Origin: Gonocerus acuteangulatus
Lineage: Eukaryota > Arthropoda > Insecta > Hemiptera > Coreidae
Assembly (NCBI GenBank): GCA_946811695.1
Contig: OX328123.1
Span: 10,177,698 to 10,241,697, forward strand
DNA: 64,000 nucleotides
Reading direction: 5' to 3'
Position numbers and translations under genes: made by a program. The notes under the pieces were generated by a model that did no database searches, was not told where the DNA came from, and worked only from the letters and a program-made list of their open reading frames with translations. Positions 10,780 to 22,438 of this stretch are shown here, in pieces. Each line of letters begins with the position of its first letter. The stretch's first letter is position 1.

Positions 10780-11570
10780 ATCGCCCAGCCCAAACGCCTT
10801 GACAGAAAAACTTGAAATTGTGCATGGACACTCCCTATAGAACGTAGGCACTCACTAAGAAACGATTTTTTGATATTCGAATTTTTAAGTATTTTTAGAG
10901 GGGTTTAAAGTTTTACTTGGTTAGAGCAGGCAAGCCAAGGCAGCAAGCGTTGCTAGGACGATAAAGAACAGCTGTTACCGTACATTATCTATTTCATAGT
11001 ATTATTTGTAATTGAGGTTAATTCCAACTATGATGGCAGTCCTTGAATTACTAGAAATAAACTGTGATTTTGTCCCTCATAGAGTTTACGCTATACCTGG
11101 TGATTGTCTATCCAAGGTAATAATATCCCGGACCACTTGACATAAAAATTTGGAATTTTGCGCAGGCAATCCGTTTAGAATGTAAACACTCGCTAAGAAA
11201 GGTTTTTTTGATATTCAAATGTTTAAGTACTTTTAGGGGGGGTTGAATTATTAAGAAGTTCCTCATCGGCTCAAAAATGGTTCGATTTTGACAACATTTG
11301 GTACAAAATTCATTCCACATAAAACGTACACCTGAAAACCTAATACCGCTAAACAGTAAGTACTACGTTACGGCAGATGTTGGACGGATTCTAGTGGTGA
11401 AAGAAATTAAATAAAGCATCTTTTAGCAAAATTTCATCAAAAACGGACCATTTTTGGGCAGCTACAGAGTGGACAGACAAATATTTTAATTTTTAGTCGC
11501 CACTTCCGGATTGCGTCATGAGCCAAACATATGAGCGTATTTGTTGCCTATGGAGGACGTCCGCTTAAAG
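10780..11570. mobile_element. degraded Helentron-like repeats in tandem
   Basis: Two related blocks occur at about 10805-10925 and 11145-11250. Both contain an ACACTC/GCACTC-CTAAGAAA motif, TTTTTTGATATTC and AAGTA-TTTTAG. Copies of the GATTTTGACAACATTTGGTA type block at 11285-11305 and of TTGCGTCATGAG at 11511-11522 tie this area to family E. The boundaries are lost. Confidence 0.45.
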
Positions 11571-11625
11571 ATAAATATCCTACTTTCGTGTAGCCACAAA
11601 CAAATACAGGTTTTACATACAAACA

Positions 11626-11922
11626 TACTTACAACTTGAATGGCAAAACATTTGGACTAACACACAAAAGAACAAATTAAGAGAAATTAAGAAAACAGTA
11701 TGTGTTTGGCCATCGAGCAACAGATCAACCCGAAGTGAAGAGGTAGTCATTACGAGATTCGGTATCGGACATTCGTTGCTGACACATCGCTATTTAATGA
11801 CAAGACAAGACGGACCAGTTTGCGCCATATGCAACGCAAACTTGACTATTAAACGCATACTGACTGATTGCAAAGAACGAAACAGACTAAATACCTTAAA
11901 GACTCAAATATTTACAATTTAA
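11626..11922 (+). pseudogene. LINE ORF2 C-terminal fragment (RNase H tail and CCHC motif)
   Basis: An open frame of about 98 residues ends at the stop 11920-11922. It contains a Trp-containing start region, then EEVVITRFGIGHSLLTHRYL, followed by the zinc-knuckle-like CAICNANLTIKRILTDC (C-x2-C-x9-H-like-x3-C spacing). This is the usual C-terminus downstream of the RNase H domain in I/jockey-group non-LTR retrotransposons. The same family is present at 22.1-22.4 kb on the other strand. The expected His of the motif is Arg here (KRILTDC against KHILTDC). The 5' part (endonuclease, reverse transcriptase) is missing, so it is a 5'-truncated dead copy. Confidence 0.8.
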
Positions 11923-12067
11923 TTTAGCACACGCACGCACAGTAGAATTTATTAAGAGATGTATGACTTAACGTGAAGGGTAGTAATGGACATTGCCCTT
12001 AAACCTTGGAGAGTAGATAATGCGGAAACTTTTCTAACGTTTCACACAAGAGCCATACACTTACGTT

Positions 12068-12073
12068 ATATAT

Positions 12074-12126
<53 letters not shown>

Positions 12127-12143
12127 TGTGTGTGTGTGTGTGT
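12068..12143. repeat. (TA)n(TG)n microsatellite
   Basis: An interrupted TA repeat passes into a TG repeat just upstream of the D element. Confidence 0.9.
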
Positions 12144-12159
12144 TTATTACGTCTTTTTT

Positions 12160-13369
12160 AGCACTTTCCTCCGAAGGAAAGTAGCTATTGAGGTTGGACT
12201 CATGACGGAATTTTTGAAAAATTTCTTCAAATCTTTATCGATCCTACCTAGTAGACACCGGAAATGACCCCCGTTAAAATTTATATATATCTATATATAT
12301 ATATATATATATGTGTGTCTGTTAACACGATAGCGGCCAGAGTTTTTGTTTTTTCGTCACGAAACTTGGTATATAGCATTCAATTAGCAAACGATTGAAC
12401 GAGTTCGTTAACCACCAAAGTCGGTCCACCGGAAGGGGGGGTTTACCCCGAACCCAAAACACTTATTTGACTATGTCAGCCGTAATATTTGTTATATTTC
12501 AACGAAACTTGGTATTCGTAGTGGTAATATAGAGAGAAAAGTGAGATATAAAAATGAACTAAATCGGTTCATTAGAAGGGGGGGTTTACTCCGGACCCAC
12601 AATACCAATTCGCCACTACCAGCCGTGATTTTTGGTATATTTCGACGAAACTCGGTATTCGTAGTGCTAATCCAAAGGTAAATATGTGTTGTAAAAATAA
12701 ACGAAATCGGTTCATTAGGAGGGGGGGTTTACTCCGGACCCACAATACCAATTCGCCACTACCAGCCGTGATTTTTGGTATATTTCGAGGAAACTCGGTA
12801 TTCGTAGTGGTAATCTACAGGTAAATATGTGTTGTAAAAATAAACTAAATCGGTTCATTAGAAGGGGGGGTTTACTCCGGACCCAAATTCCTAATATACT
12901 CATACCTGTCGTAATTTCTGCTGTATTGTAACGAAACGCGGTATACGTCGTGGGTAACTCATGAGAAAGAAGTGTTGTAAAAATGAGCTGAATCGGTCAA
13001 TCGGAAAGCGGGGGTTTAGTTTGTAATATATTTGAATAGAAAAGCCGGCAGACGTAGGTTCGCAAAGCCGCCGCAAGGAGCGCTTTCTACCACTAGAGTG
13101 ACTGTATCCTGTTCCTGCGTTAGATCAAAATACGATAATATGAGGATTTTTGTATTTATTACGTAGTGTAGTAGGTACCATGTGTAAACATAACTCTGGA
13201 TGCAAATTAATAATTGATCAGTTACTCATTACAAAATGAGAACTATTCACGTTTTTATTTTATTTATGTAGGATATTTTAAGCAAATTGTTCTGGAAAGC
13301 AGTCTACACTACCCAAATTCTGAGGAAAGTGCTTAGTTATGCAGCTCCTGCGTGACGGACTTTTTTTTT
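12160..13369 (+). mobile_element. family D, DINE-1/Helentron-like element, complete
   Basis: The start AGCACTTTCCTCC is followed by the local complement AGGAAAGT (12175-12182). The 3' end carries GAGGAAAGTGCT (13322-13333), a perfect 12-bp inverted copy of the start, then GCAGCTCCTGCGTGACGGAC and a T-tract. A (TA)n tract lies at 12282-12312. The middle consists of four to five units of about 143 bp, each with a G-run followed by TTTACTCCGGACCC and an ACGAAACTCGGTATTCGT block (units start near 12421, 12565, 12708, 12851 and 12988). T-tracts flank both ends. A second copy lies inverted at 36.95-38.18 kb. No protein is encoded. Confidence 0.75.
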
Positions 13370-13481
13370 AGTAGAATTTCCCCAAAACTGTTAATTTTCT
13401 GAATTTTTCATTCAAGATAAGCTGAGAGTGGTTTCTACCGCCAACATTAATCAAAGAGCAAATAGCTTCGTGTGCGAGCTC

Positions 13482-14427
13482 TTAACCCTTCCAGCGGAAC
13501 ATCTTTTTTTCTTCTATTAGTAGGAACATCCGTCTCCGAGACGGGTACCTCGATTTCCACATTGTCAACACCCTAATAATTGTTTTTAAGTCACTTATCA
13601 TTTATCTAATAATTGGTACGTAGTTTTGTTTGTTAAAGGAAAAGTAAATGCTACAAAAGAAAAATATTTATTTCGGAATTTCGTTAAAATTATGAAATGT
13701 TTGTATAGGAAACCCAAATTATTTCCGCCTATGTAGTCTTTTGTTCTTTCTTTTTTTCTTTTCTTAACTTTTATTACATTAATTTCAGTCAAATTTACAG
13801 TAAAAAATTACAACGAGAAAAAAGTTAAAAAATGAAAAATACCAAAAAAATAGAGTAGTAAATATTTTTGAAAATGTAGACTAATAAAAAGTTACGAAAA
13901 TGTAAACTCGTAAAAAATTACCATGAGAAAAAATAGGAAAAGTCAAAACTCGAAGAATTAGACTAGTAAAAAAAAGTACAATAGTAATAGACTAGTAAAA
14001 AGTTACACAAATGTAGACTAATAAAAAGTTACGAAAAGTTATAATTAGTAAAAAAAAAAAAAAAAAAAAAAATGTGTTTTTGAACGCTACTGAATCCTAA
14101 TCTTTTATTTTAGTACGCATTGCTTGAAGTTCTGCGTAAGTGTGCGTCACAATGAGTACACTAATCGGAACACGCGTCTAGCAGACGGCTACTCGGAACG
14201 TACGCTAGCAGGAACATCCGTCTTATAGATGTAGTGTCATTGAGAAAAACCACTCTTACCGACTCGAGAGACGGATTTTGGCTAAACTACCGCGATGTCC
14301 GTGGAGGGAAAGGTGTAAACTTGGCAAACTTCAAGCTACGCCAGCCTTAACACCATACAACCATACATATGGTTACTTCTTTAAACTATACCCGCCTGGG
14401 AGACGGATGTTCCGTTAGAAGGGTTAA
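13482..14427. mobile_element. piggyBac-type MITE
   Basis: TTAA occurs at 13482-13485 and 14424-14427. The termini are inverted repeats: left CCCTTCCAGCGGAACATC, right (reverse complement) CCCTTCTAACGGAACATC. Subterminal GGAACATCCGTCTC and GAGACGG repeats lie inside both ends. The TTAA duplication and CCCTT terminus are specific to piggyBac. The interior is AT-rich with many TAGACTAGTAAAAAGTTAC-like repeats and an A-run at 14049-14071. It has no transposase. Confidence 0.85.
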
Positions 14428-14874
14428 AATAAATACGTAAATCCAGGTTTTCACTGTATACTTTCATGCCTTCAACTGAACATATTGACAGTACATATTA
14501 TGTAAAGCAAAATGAAAATTAAATCAGTAAAGATGGAGAGATTTCTCTGAGGCGAACCGGAGCGATAAGTGATTCGGTTGAAAATTAATGATTTTCTTAT
14601 CTTTTACTTCTCGAGGGATAGTAAATCCTAGCAAAACTTTCTTAGAGTTATGAGCTTTAAGATAGCATTTCGAAGAGTTCTTTATTTTACTTTATCTGAT
14701 TCCGAGTCGGCTACTTCATCTAAAAGTAAATCCTCAAACCAATCTTTAAATGGAATCTTAAATTACTGTAACTTCTGTTCTTTCACAATTGATAGTCAAT
14801 ATAGATTATGACAAAATGAAGAAATACATTTTAATTTATTGAGTGAAAGAGCAGCTTTCATTCCGAACTAACGT
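14428..14874. other. no recognisable feature
   Basis: AT-rich spacer between two MITEs. I see no supported gene. Confidence 0.4.
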
Positions 14875-15335
14875 TGATGTTGCCCGGGGCCGCCACATGG
14901 GGGGGGGGGGACTGCCGGGTACAGTTGTCCCGGGCCGGGTGCCATGATGGCCCGGGCCGGGCCTCGCTCATTCGAAAAAATGTATAGATTATGAGTTTGT
15001 ATAAATAATTCGGATTAGAAATATAGACGGGCGTAGCCTGTATTTATTGGAATTGGATCTACATTTTTTTAAATGTACATAAACGACAAAACAAGTGCAG
15101 CCCCAGAATAGTGTATTTCATTAGGAGTCGTAATAAAACTACAAGTACCGAAAGTGACCTTTGCTGCACCGATTATCGGCTTGTATTCTCATTTCGCTTA
15201 AAACTCAAGAAGAAAATAACTTTAAAATGTCCAAAGCCCTATAGGAAAGTACTAGAATTTTCAGTCTAGCTCTGAGAAGTGTGGGCCCGGCTCTGGTCCT
15301 GGGCCCGGCTCTGAGATGTGGCGGCCCTGATGTTG
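14875..15335. mobile_element. hAT-type MITE with 8-bp target duplication
   Basis: The direct repeat TGATGTTG lies at 14875-14882 and 15328-15335. The element between (445 bp) begins CCCGGGGCCGCCACATG and ends ATGTGGCGGCCC, giving inverted termini. Very GC-rich CCCGGGCCGGG blocks sit near both ends of an AT-rich interior. The 8-bp duplication and CAGGGCC-like end fit hAT. Confidence 0.75.
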
Positions 15336-15469
15336 ATGATAACAAATTCAAATTGTAAACGCAAATGAATCATCAAGAAAGAAATAAACTAAGTAACGTA
15401 GTTAACAATTTTATTTATATTTTTTTTTCGGTTATTTTTCGAAGGATTTTGAAAAATATCCAATGCTCC

Positions 15470-15640
15470 TTACTATTTCTCGTACCTAACCCTGCATAAT
15501 GACTTCAATATCCCCTTTATCCAATCCCTGGCCAAATCAATCTATCAGAAGTTCCAATCTCCCCGGCCATCCAAATCCTTTGATAAACTCTCTATCCTCC
15601 CTCCATAATCCACAAAATCCTCATAGAAGGCTGAAGCGGC
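15470..15640 (+). pseudogene. jockey-like LINE, C-terminal scrap
   Basis: One frame gives LHNDFNIPFIQSLAKS. After a shift the next frame gives HPNPLINSLSSLHNPQNPHR and then RRLKRR. The same order of motifs (HNDLNIPFVLDLAK, then HPNP, then PPRRLKRQWPRD) occurs intact at 59.1-59.4 kb. It is therefore a frameshifted fragment of the same LINE C-terminus. Confidence 0.7.
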
Positions 15641-15795
15641 GGACAGTAGGGCCAAACGACATTTTGTGTTTCAAAAATAGCTACAGCCTCCAAATATTAA
15701 CCCATTTCAATGAATATTTTTTTAAATTGAAAGGTAATCAAATTTAGAGCGACTTAATATTGCGTACATATTTGTTTCCCTGTTTATTAAATTGC
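15641..15795 (+). mobile_element. internal fragment of MITE family H
   Basis: The sequence TTTTGTGTTTCAAAAA followed by a degenerate internal block and GTTTATTAAATTGCGTG matches the interior of the H elements at 6.8-6.95 kb and, in reverse, 20.9-21.07 kb. Both ends are missing. Confidence 0.6.
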
Positions 15796-17232
15796 GTGTA
15801 AATAATTCATGAACCTTTACAATTTAACATAAAATAATATTTTATTTGTTACCTAGCTTATTATCAGCACTGATATCTGTGTTTAATTAAACATTCAAAT
15901 CTTTATTAGACTTGGAAAATATTGTCCAAGTCTATTCAGGATTTAAAAAATAAAAAAAATATATCAATTACGATGAAATTTTTATTTTCCAATAATATAA
16001 ATTAAGGGTAAAGTGAAACTCATTCGAAATAAAAATTATTAGTTATTTTCGGTCCCTGCTTATTGACCATAATAAATATGTTGCATCGTTTTCGTAAAAA
16101 AAAAATGTTGATAGTTTTTTCCTTAGGAACCTATGTACATATTTAGAACTATTTCTGTAGGAAAAAAAAAATTTTTTGGCAAAATGTTTAATACAACTAT
16201 AAAAATTCGGCCATTATCCATTTCATAGCATTAATATTTCGAATGTGCCATCTGCGGAAGTGATATTTCTAAATATTCGTAAATATAGCGTACTTTCATA
16301 AGTACTCAATTAATCATGAAGGTATTTAATTTTTATCTTTTCAGTTCTCATATTAACGTATTCATTGGAATATCTTTAGTTTTTATCTCTCTATTTTCAT
16401 ATTAATTTAGGAAACTCGTTATCTTTGAAGTGTGCAAAACTATCTTTGAAGTGTTTTTCTATGATTTGTCTGGCATCTGATAGTGTGTCTGTGAATTTAT
16501 ATGACAAGTCCAGATTCTGCATTCCGTTAATATTCATTTCATCATTAATACTGTTTTGATTTACTTGCAAGAATTTCTCTTGTAAGTGTTCTTATCTCCA
16601 TACTGATATTCGGATAGTTGTCTATACCTTTCTATAGCCCCGCCGCAAACAGAAGAACAAGGTACTGCGCACGCGCTGCATTCAGCCAATATGTGGGAAT
16701 GCCTAGCTACCCTCTGGCCACGCCCCTTCTGGATCTTTTGTTTGCTGATGGACTATAGTAGACCTTGCATTAGAATATTTAATATTCCTCCAAACAGTTT
16801 GCACTAACAGCAAGTCAGGGCTATTGGTCTGTAACTCCTGATAAATGAATGGTCCTAATTCGGCTTTAAAATAACTAAAATTATTTCTTAATTGGTTTAC
16901 ACATGCTAAGCAGATCATTTAACATTCATTCTTTAAAAACATAAATTTTTCAACATTTTACTCACGTTTCTAAGAGGATATCTCACAGTAATCTTCATAC
17001 AATGAGCCATCAAGCGACTTACCTGAAACCAAAAAAATCACTTTTTCAATGTCTTATGAAGATAATTGCCACATAAGGAGTAAAGAAAATTATTGCTAAG
17101 TTTACTAGATAATTAGAATAGAATCAAATTTATTTGGCATAAGTACATTCCATTGCCAAGGATCTGGCAATTTTATGTTAATAGTGTTATCATAATAATG
17201 ATAATAGTAATGCAATTTCTAAAATAAACAGC
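15796..17232. other. no recognisable feature
   Basis: AT-rich DNA. The 71-residue minus-strand frame at 16703-16918 matches no family I know. No repeats are shared with the rest of the window. Confidence 0.35.
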
Positions 17233-17285
17233 CCTATAAGCGGGGTTCCTTCCTATTGAGGGAGGGAGGAACCGCGCTAAAAATA
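17233..17285 (-). mobile_element. 5'-end fragment of a family E element
   Basis: The sequence TATAAGCGGGGTTCC through GGAGGAACCGCGCTAAAA is the 5' hairpin of family E in minus orientation. The rest of the element is absent. Confidence 0.7.
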
Positions 17286-17320
17286 TTACTTCCAAATTAT
17301 AAATAAAAATAAACGTTGAA

Positions 17321-17323
<3 letters not shown>

Positions 17324-17384
<61 letters not shown>

Positions 17385-17801
17385 CACTTGTCTGTCTGTT
17401 TATTTGTTTGTTTGTTCCTTATACAAATCTACACCGTTTGACCGATATCGACCAAACTTGCCACACAGGTAGGTCTTCATACGAGAAATCTCCTAGGCTA
17501 GGTATAGGAGAATTTCAAAATTTAATCAAAAGGTCAAACGTTTTGTTCAAGAAAAATTGGCTACACTGAACCATTCAGATTGTGACGGCCATTTTGAATC
17601 GACTACTACTGGCCTCTGTTGACTGTTAGATGAAGTGCTGTTGTGCTGGCCTCTGCCGGTATCATTATGAACTAAAACAAATTCACATCGTTTGACAGAT
17701 TTTCGTAACTGGGTATAGACAACTAGGTATCAAGTAGATCTTGATACGGGGAGAGTCATAGGCAGAAAGCAGGTGTAGCATGGCACACTGGGTAACAGCT
17801 A

Positions 17802-17855
<54 letters not shown>

Positions 17856-18252
17856 CAAGTGTCTGTCTGTTTGTTTCCTTATATAAATCCACACCGTTTG
17901 ACCGATTTTGACCAAACTTGGCACAAGGGTAGGTATTGATACGGGGAGTGTCATGGGACAGGTCAAAAACGTCTATCGGCTGATTGTCTGTCGGTATGTT
18001 CTTTATACAAATTCAAACGGTTTGACCGATTTTGACCAAACTTGGCACTCTTGATCCGGGGAGTGTCATAGGCTAGGTTAAAATCGTCTACTACTCACAG
18101 TTCGGAGATCATGGGATCGAAACTTTGAACCTGAAAAGTTACAGATTTGTGTTATCATATTTTAGTATTACTTATTTGGTTTCTAATTTATTTTGGCTTT
18201 TCTATATGCAGAAAGTAGGTGTAGCATGGCTCACCGGGTAACAGCTTGTATA
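17324..18252 (+). mobile_element. Helentron-like (TA)n elements, two tandem copies (family G)
   Basis: Two long TA tracts (17324-17381 and 17803-17852) are each followed by a GTCTGTCTGTTT block. Next comes a unit with ACCGTTTGACCGAT, GACCAAACTTGGCAC and GGGGAGTGTCATAGG. Each copy ends in a GTGTAGCATGGC block followed by GGTAACAGCTAGTATA (17793-17808) or GGTAACAGCTTGTATA (18237-18252). (TA)n followed by (GTCT)n with an AGCTAGT-type 3' end recalls DINE-1/mini-me elements. Confidence 0.65.
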
Positions 18253-18925
18253 ATCTAAAAATATGAATACACCTATGTACAATAAATCTGAAATAAAATA
18301 AAATAATTATATTACACTATTTAAGAATAGAAATGTATTATTTAGCTTTACAATACTGTCAATATTTAGTCAGTATTTACAATACTGTCAGAATATATTC
18401 TGTAGTGATAATTCTTCCATATTTTCCAATATATATGACTGTAAATATTGTTGCCTTTGAATTTTATGCCTTTGACAGTGCAGCATTAGGTGCTTTAAAC
18501 TATTATAAATGTATCTATTAGACAAATGACATATTCATCAGATTTTATGATGGTGGTTTTATTTTTAAGCGCATTTATTGCAAACTCTCAATTGGTTTAT
18601 GACCCTTAATTTTTCAATAGTGACATTAAATTGAAGATAGTCGGCTGGTCGTGGATTTTTTATTTATTGTATTTTGAGCTAAGCGGCCGGTCAATATCTC
18701 GAGATAATAAATTATTTCTGGCTTTTACTATTATATTTTTTTCTTGTTGGCAAGCAACCTTTGAGGATTATTTAGACCGGTAAAATAATTTTCCACAAAA
18801 TGTGGGGTTGCAATAAGTTTTATTTTGAGTGATCAAATTAAACTCATCTAGCTACCTACTATCTAAAATAACTAATTTACTAAATAATTATAACTAAGTA
18901 CAAAAATCATAAATATAACAAAAAT
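18253..18925. other. no recognisable feature
   Basis: AT-rich sequence. The 62-residue frame at 18333-18521 has no recognisable family. Confidence 0.4.
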
Positions 18926-19089
18926 CGGGGTCTCCCGTGGTCTAATGGTTAGTGCCTTGGATTCAAAAGCGGGAGATGGTGGGTTCGATCCCCACCTCCG
19001 GCAGGAATTTTCTCATCTCAAGGGCTCGTTGGGAAAATTCCTCGCTGTACCCTGGATGTCGGCGCTAATGACCTAGAAGTAGATGCGCC

Positions 19090-19138
<49 letters not shown>
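18926..19138 (+). mobile_element. SINE-B copy with long A tail
   Basis: The head carries TGGTCTAATGGTTAGTGCC and GGGTTCGATCCCC as A and B boxes. The body ends in the hairpin CGGCGC...GCGCCG and then an A tract of about 46 bases (19092-19138). The target duplication is not clear. Confidence 0.9.
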
Positions 19139-19139
<1 letters not shown>

Positions 19140-19611
19140 GTGATGTTAATCCTTAGACAGACAAAGAGCAGAGGTTATTAGCATAATTAGAGAAGGCGGT
19201 GTAAAATCGTGTGTGTTAGTGTTATGCTAATAAGATGCTTGTCTTAGCATAACCTTTACTTAGCAGGAGTGTCAAAGCCAGTGAAAGGAGAAGCTTCGTC
19301 AGAACCATACTTAAATTACACTATTTCAAGTAATATTACACCAAATATTTTTATTACATTCTCATTGTTTTTGCTTTAAAACAATTATGTCGTACACTTC
19401 ACTATGATTAATGTGTGACTATATTTTATTCATTGATATATGCATTTCACTGGCTTAAATTAAAACTTACAAATGGGTTTCAGCTACATTAAGACCAGAG
19501 TATTTAAAGAGCTCAGGGTCCAAAATATCAAAGGATAATGTCACAAAAATCGGAATATCGGAGTGAAATTTAAAATATTCTAGACAAAATTATTAAAATA
19601 TAACGGATACA
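19139..19611. other. no recognisable feature
   Basis: AT-rich spacer. I see nothing I can identify. Confidence 0.4.
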
Positions 19612-19952
19612 TTAGTGTAGCCAGGTTAGCTCAGTGGTGGAGCACTGGACTCATATGCTGGAGGACCTGAGTTCAAATCCCGAGCATAGTACTAAAGATT
19701 TTAAACGTCTAGTGTCTTCGTTCATGGGTTGAATTCGGCCTCCCTGACCATCCCTAGGCCAACCCAGCCTTTAATTAATTTACTAATGGGTACCCTGGTG
19801 CTAATGACTCTAGCTGTCGAAGCAGGAAAGGGGAAAATCAGGCGGCTGGGCATAATACTGACCACACCATCTCCCTAGTGTGCCGTATGGTCATGAATCA
19901 GATGCCTCTATAGTATCTGCCCCTCAGGGTCCTCGTGGCCTGTTACGGGGAT

Positions 19953-20006
<54 letters not shown>

Positions 20007-20010
20007 TGTA
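19612..20010 (+). mobile_element. SINE-A copy with 50-base T tail and target duplication
   Basis: The head GGTTAGCTCAGTGG and B-box-like GAGTTCAAATCCCGAGCA are followed by the usual SINE-A body to GTTACGGGGATAA. A run of exactly 50 T (19955-20004) then forms the 3' end. The direct repeat TTAGTGTA at 19612-19619 and 20003-20010 brackets the insertion. The tail is T, not A, on the sense strand. Confidence 0.88.
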
Positions 20011-20575
20011 TAGATATAGAAAACGTAATTAACAAGTTCAGTTTAGTTAGCAAAAGTATTAAAACATGAAATTACTTACAATGTGCACCGAAATTAAATA
20101 GCATTGAAATTTCCAAAAAATAATAAACAGTGATTTTTCTATTGCTTGTATTTTTGTTTATATAATGTATACTTTAACTTTTTTATCAGATCTTTATGAA
20201 AATAAGTATTATGCTAATTTTATTTTTTTTGGAGGGGCAAACAACTACAAGGTTATCATGCCCTTTAATGGTGTTTTGAGCCGTGTGAATAAGTAACTCT
20301 TACGGTCTATCATGAATATATTCATCCTACTTTTTTTTTTTTTTTTTTTTTTTGTTTGTTATTATAATTTATAAAATATGTTTGCTTGTTTTTTTTTTTT
20401 TGTTTTTTTAGATGAGGTCATTAATTATTATCTTTGTATGAACAGTATTCATTATAAAGGGGAGGTTTTCTAGAAACCCTCAAGCTGGTGTAGTTCTGGT
20501 GAGTTCCAAGATCTGTCACTCATTCCTCTCAGAGACCGCAGGATTAGAGAGAGCGACAGATAAGAGAACACTGGG
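20011..20575. other. AT-rich DNA with poly-T tracts
   Basis: T-tracts lie at 20330-20353 and 20391-20408, with a short GCCCTTTAATGG block between GGGGCAAACAAC and a T-run that could be another decayed SINE. I see no gene. Confidence 0.35.
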
Positions 20576-21264
20576 TAAGGCTGGACCTACATTGGACCCG
20601 TATTTCTCCCGATCCGATCCGATCCGATTTCGTTCGATCGACAACGGCTGACAGCGGCCGACATGAGTGCCTACATTGGTTTCGACCCGATCCGATCCGA
20701 TTTAGTCACAGCTCGTGAGTAATGACCTCGTAGTGAAATGAAAATGAGTGATTAAGTTAAGAAATACCGCCTAATAAGCATAGAAACCTTTGATTAGGTT
20801 GAATATTGGAGGTGAGAGAAGTATTGGTATTCATATTTTAAAATTATTTATAAGAAGGTTATAAGCATTGGAAGGTTCTAGACGTTGGATGGTTATAAAC
20901 ATTTTTCCACGTAATTTAATAAACAGGGGAAACAAAAAACAAAAATGTGAATTGACAAAGTTGTTATAAATTTTATTTCCTTTGATTTAAAAAAAATTCA
21001 TTGAAATTGGTTAAAATTTAGAACCTGTAGACCTTTTTGAAACACTATATGTGGGTTGGCGCCATTTTCCTTCGTCGGTCCGAAATCGGTCTAGAAACAA
21101 ACATGTTTGAATGGCCAAGAATCGGTGGCCATCCGATTGGAACGAATCGGGTCGGGTCGGGACCAATGTAAGCACCTCCATTGAGATGCATGTGTTTGTT
21201 CTTCTTCCGACAGTCGGTGGCTATTGGATCGGATCGGAACGGGTCCAGTGTAGGTGCCCCCTAA
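20576..21264 (+). mobile_element. PIF/Harbinger-like MITE (family H), complete
   Basis: TAA flanks both ends (20576-20578 and 21262-21264). The element (20579-21261) begins GGCTGGACCTACATTGGACC and ends GGTCCAGTGTAGGTGCCCCC. Both ends carry strings of GATCC/GATCG, and the interior holds the TTGGCGCCATTTTCC block. It is nearly the same length as the 6605-7275 copy. Confidence 0.82.
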
Positions 21265-22082
21265 GTAAGAGCCTACTGTGTATATAAATAAATGTTGACA
21301 TAGGTCATTTTCGGTATTTAGAAGTTAGAATCGATGAGGTTTTGAAAAATTTCAAATAATTCATGAGTGGAACTTTAATATGTAATATCGAATATCCAGC
21401 TTTTAAATGATTGCTTTGAATAAAATAGAATTGTAGAGCAGACCTAGATTTGATAATTATAGAACCTTTCGTAATTTTGTCTATCAGGAGCTATAATTAA
21501 ACCTCCTAGAACCTTTAGAAGAATGATTCTATCTTGTCTAGGATTATCCACGGTATCGATCAATTAAACAGTTCATTCAAACCTTTCAGAACTTGAATTA
21601 ATAAATAGGATATTTGAATTAATTATTTTATTGTTCCCTGATTCCGACATCCAGCCGAGTAGCGCCTAATGCATATTGAACCATAGCGACCCGACTCGGC
21701 TATAAATAGATTCCACACGCTTGCATACTAGGTCAGGGACGGGGGCGATATGGAAACGATCTTAGTCTGAGGAAGGTCATTCGTGTCGAGAAGGGTGGTC
21801 ATATTTGTACTAGCCGCATTCCAGAACTCACATAGATGTAGCAGGAAAATAGCTTTTTCAAACTTTTTTTAGCATAAATATGCTTATTTATTTGATGTGT
21901 TTCGTCTCATTGGCAATCTACACAAAGAACAGCATCCTCTGAACCATTCATTCTAGGAAATCAGCATAGCTTATGTAATTGTATAAAATTTCTACTGTAA
22001 AAGACTTAGTGTTCTCCGTTAAATTGTACCTAGTATCTATGGAAGTATAATGTTATTTTTAAGTCAACAGTGCTTATTGTCA
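21265..22082. other. AT-rich DNA, one TATA-like motif
   Basis: A good TATA box, TATAAATA (21701-21708), lies in a GC-richer patch bounded by GCCGAGT and ACTCGGC. It could belong to a decayed LTR or a host promoter. No terminal repeats or downstream gene are visible to decide. Confidence 0.3.
21701..21708 (+). promoter_or_regulatory. TATA-box-like sequence
   Basis: TATAAATA is preceded by a GC-rich block and followed about 20 bp later by GCATACTAGGTCAG. The context is consistent with a core promoter, but there is no transcript evidence. Confidence 0.25.
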
Positions 22083-22405
22083 TCAAATAAGGTTGTATAG
22101 TCCTGTGTTCTTGAGGTAGGTCAGTATAGTGTTGATGTACTCGCCATCATTGCTTAGGAGTTCTTGCATATCATTCGGGATGTTGTAATTGCATCGTCTT
22201 TGGCAGTCTGTCAGTATGTGTTTAATAGCAAGTTCTTTGTTACATATACTGCATATAGGTTTATCTCGTCTTGTCATAAGGTATTCGTTAGTTAGTCGAG
22301 TATGTCCAATCCTTAGTCTAGCAAGAATTACTTGTTCACGTCTGTTATCTCGATGTCTAGAAGGCCATTCGTCAATTGTGTTTTCTATTTCCCAAATATG
22401 CTTAC
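22083..22405 (-). pseudogene. LINE ORF2 C-terminal fragment (RNase H tail and CCHC motif)
   Basis: Read on the minus strand the frame contains DEWPSRHRDNRREQVILARL, then RIGHTRLTNEYLMTRRDKP, then CSICNKELAIKHILTDC, and ends after a tail rich in Asn/Thr/Tyr at 22083. This is the C-terminus of an I/jockey-group non-LTR retrotransposon, after the RNase H domain. The zinc-knuckle residues Cys-x2-Cys, His and Cys are all present. The frame continues upstream into the GC-rich repeat at 22439-22640, which is a different sequence and not part of the protein. It is a homologue of the 11.6-kb fragment and 5'-truncated. Confidence 0.8.
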
Positions 22406-22438
22406 ATACCAAACTGGAAAAAAAAATGTTACAAAAAT

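Noticed and set aside
21660..21830. A solo LTR around the TATA box at 21701
   Set aside because: No terminal TG...CA pair, target duplication or primer-binding site could be found.
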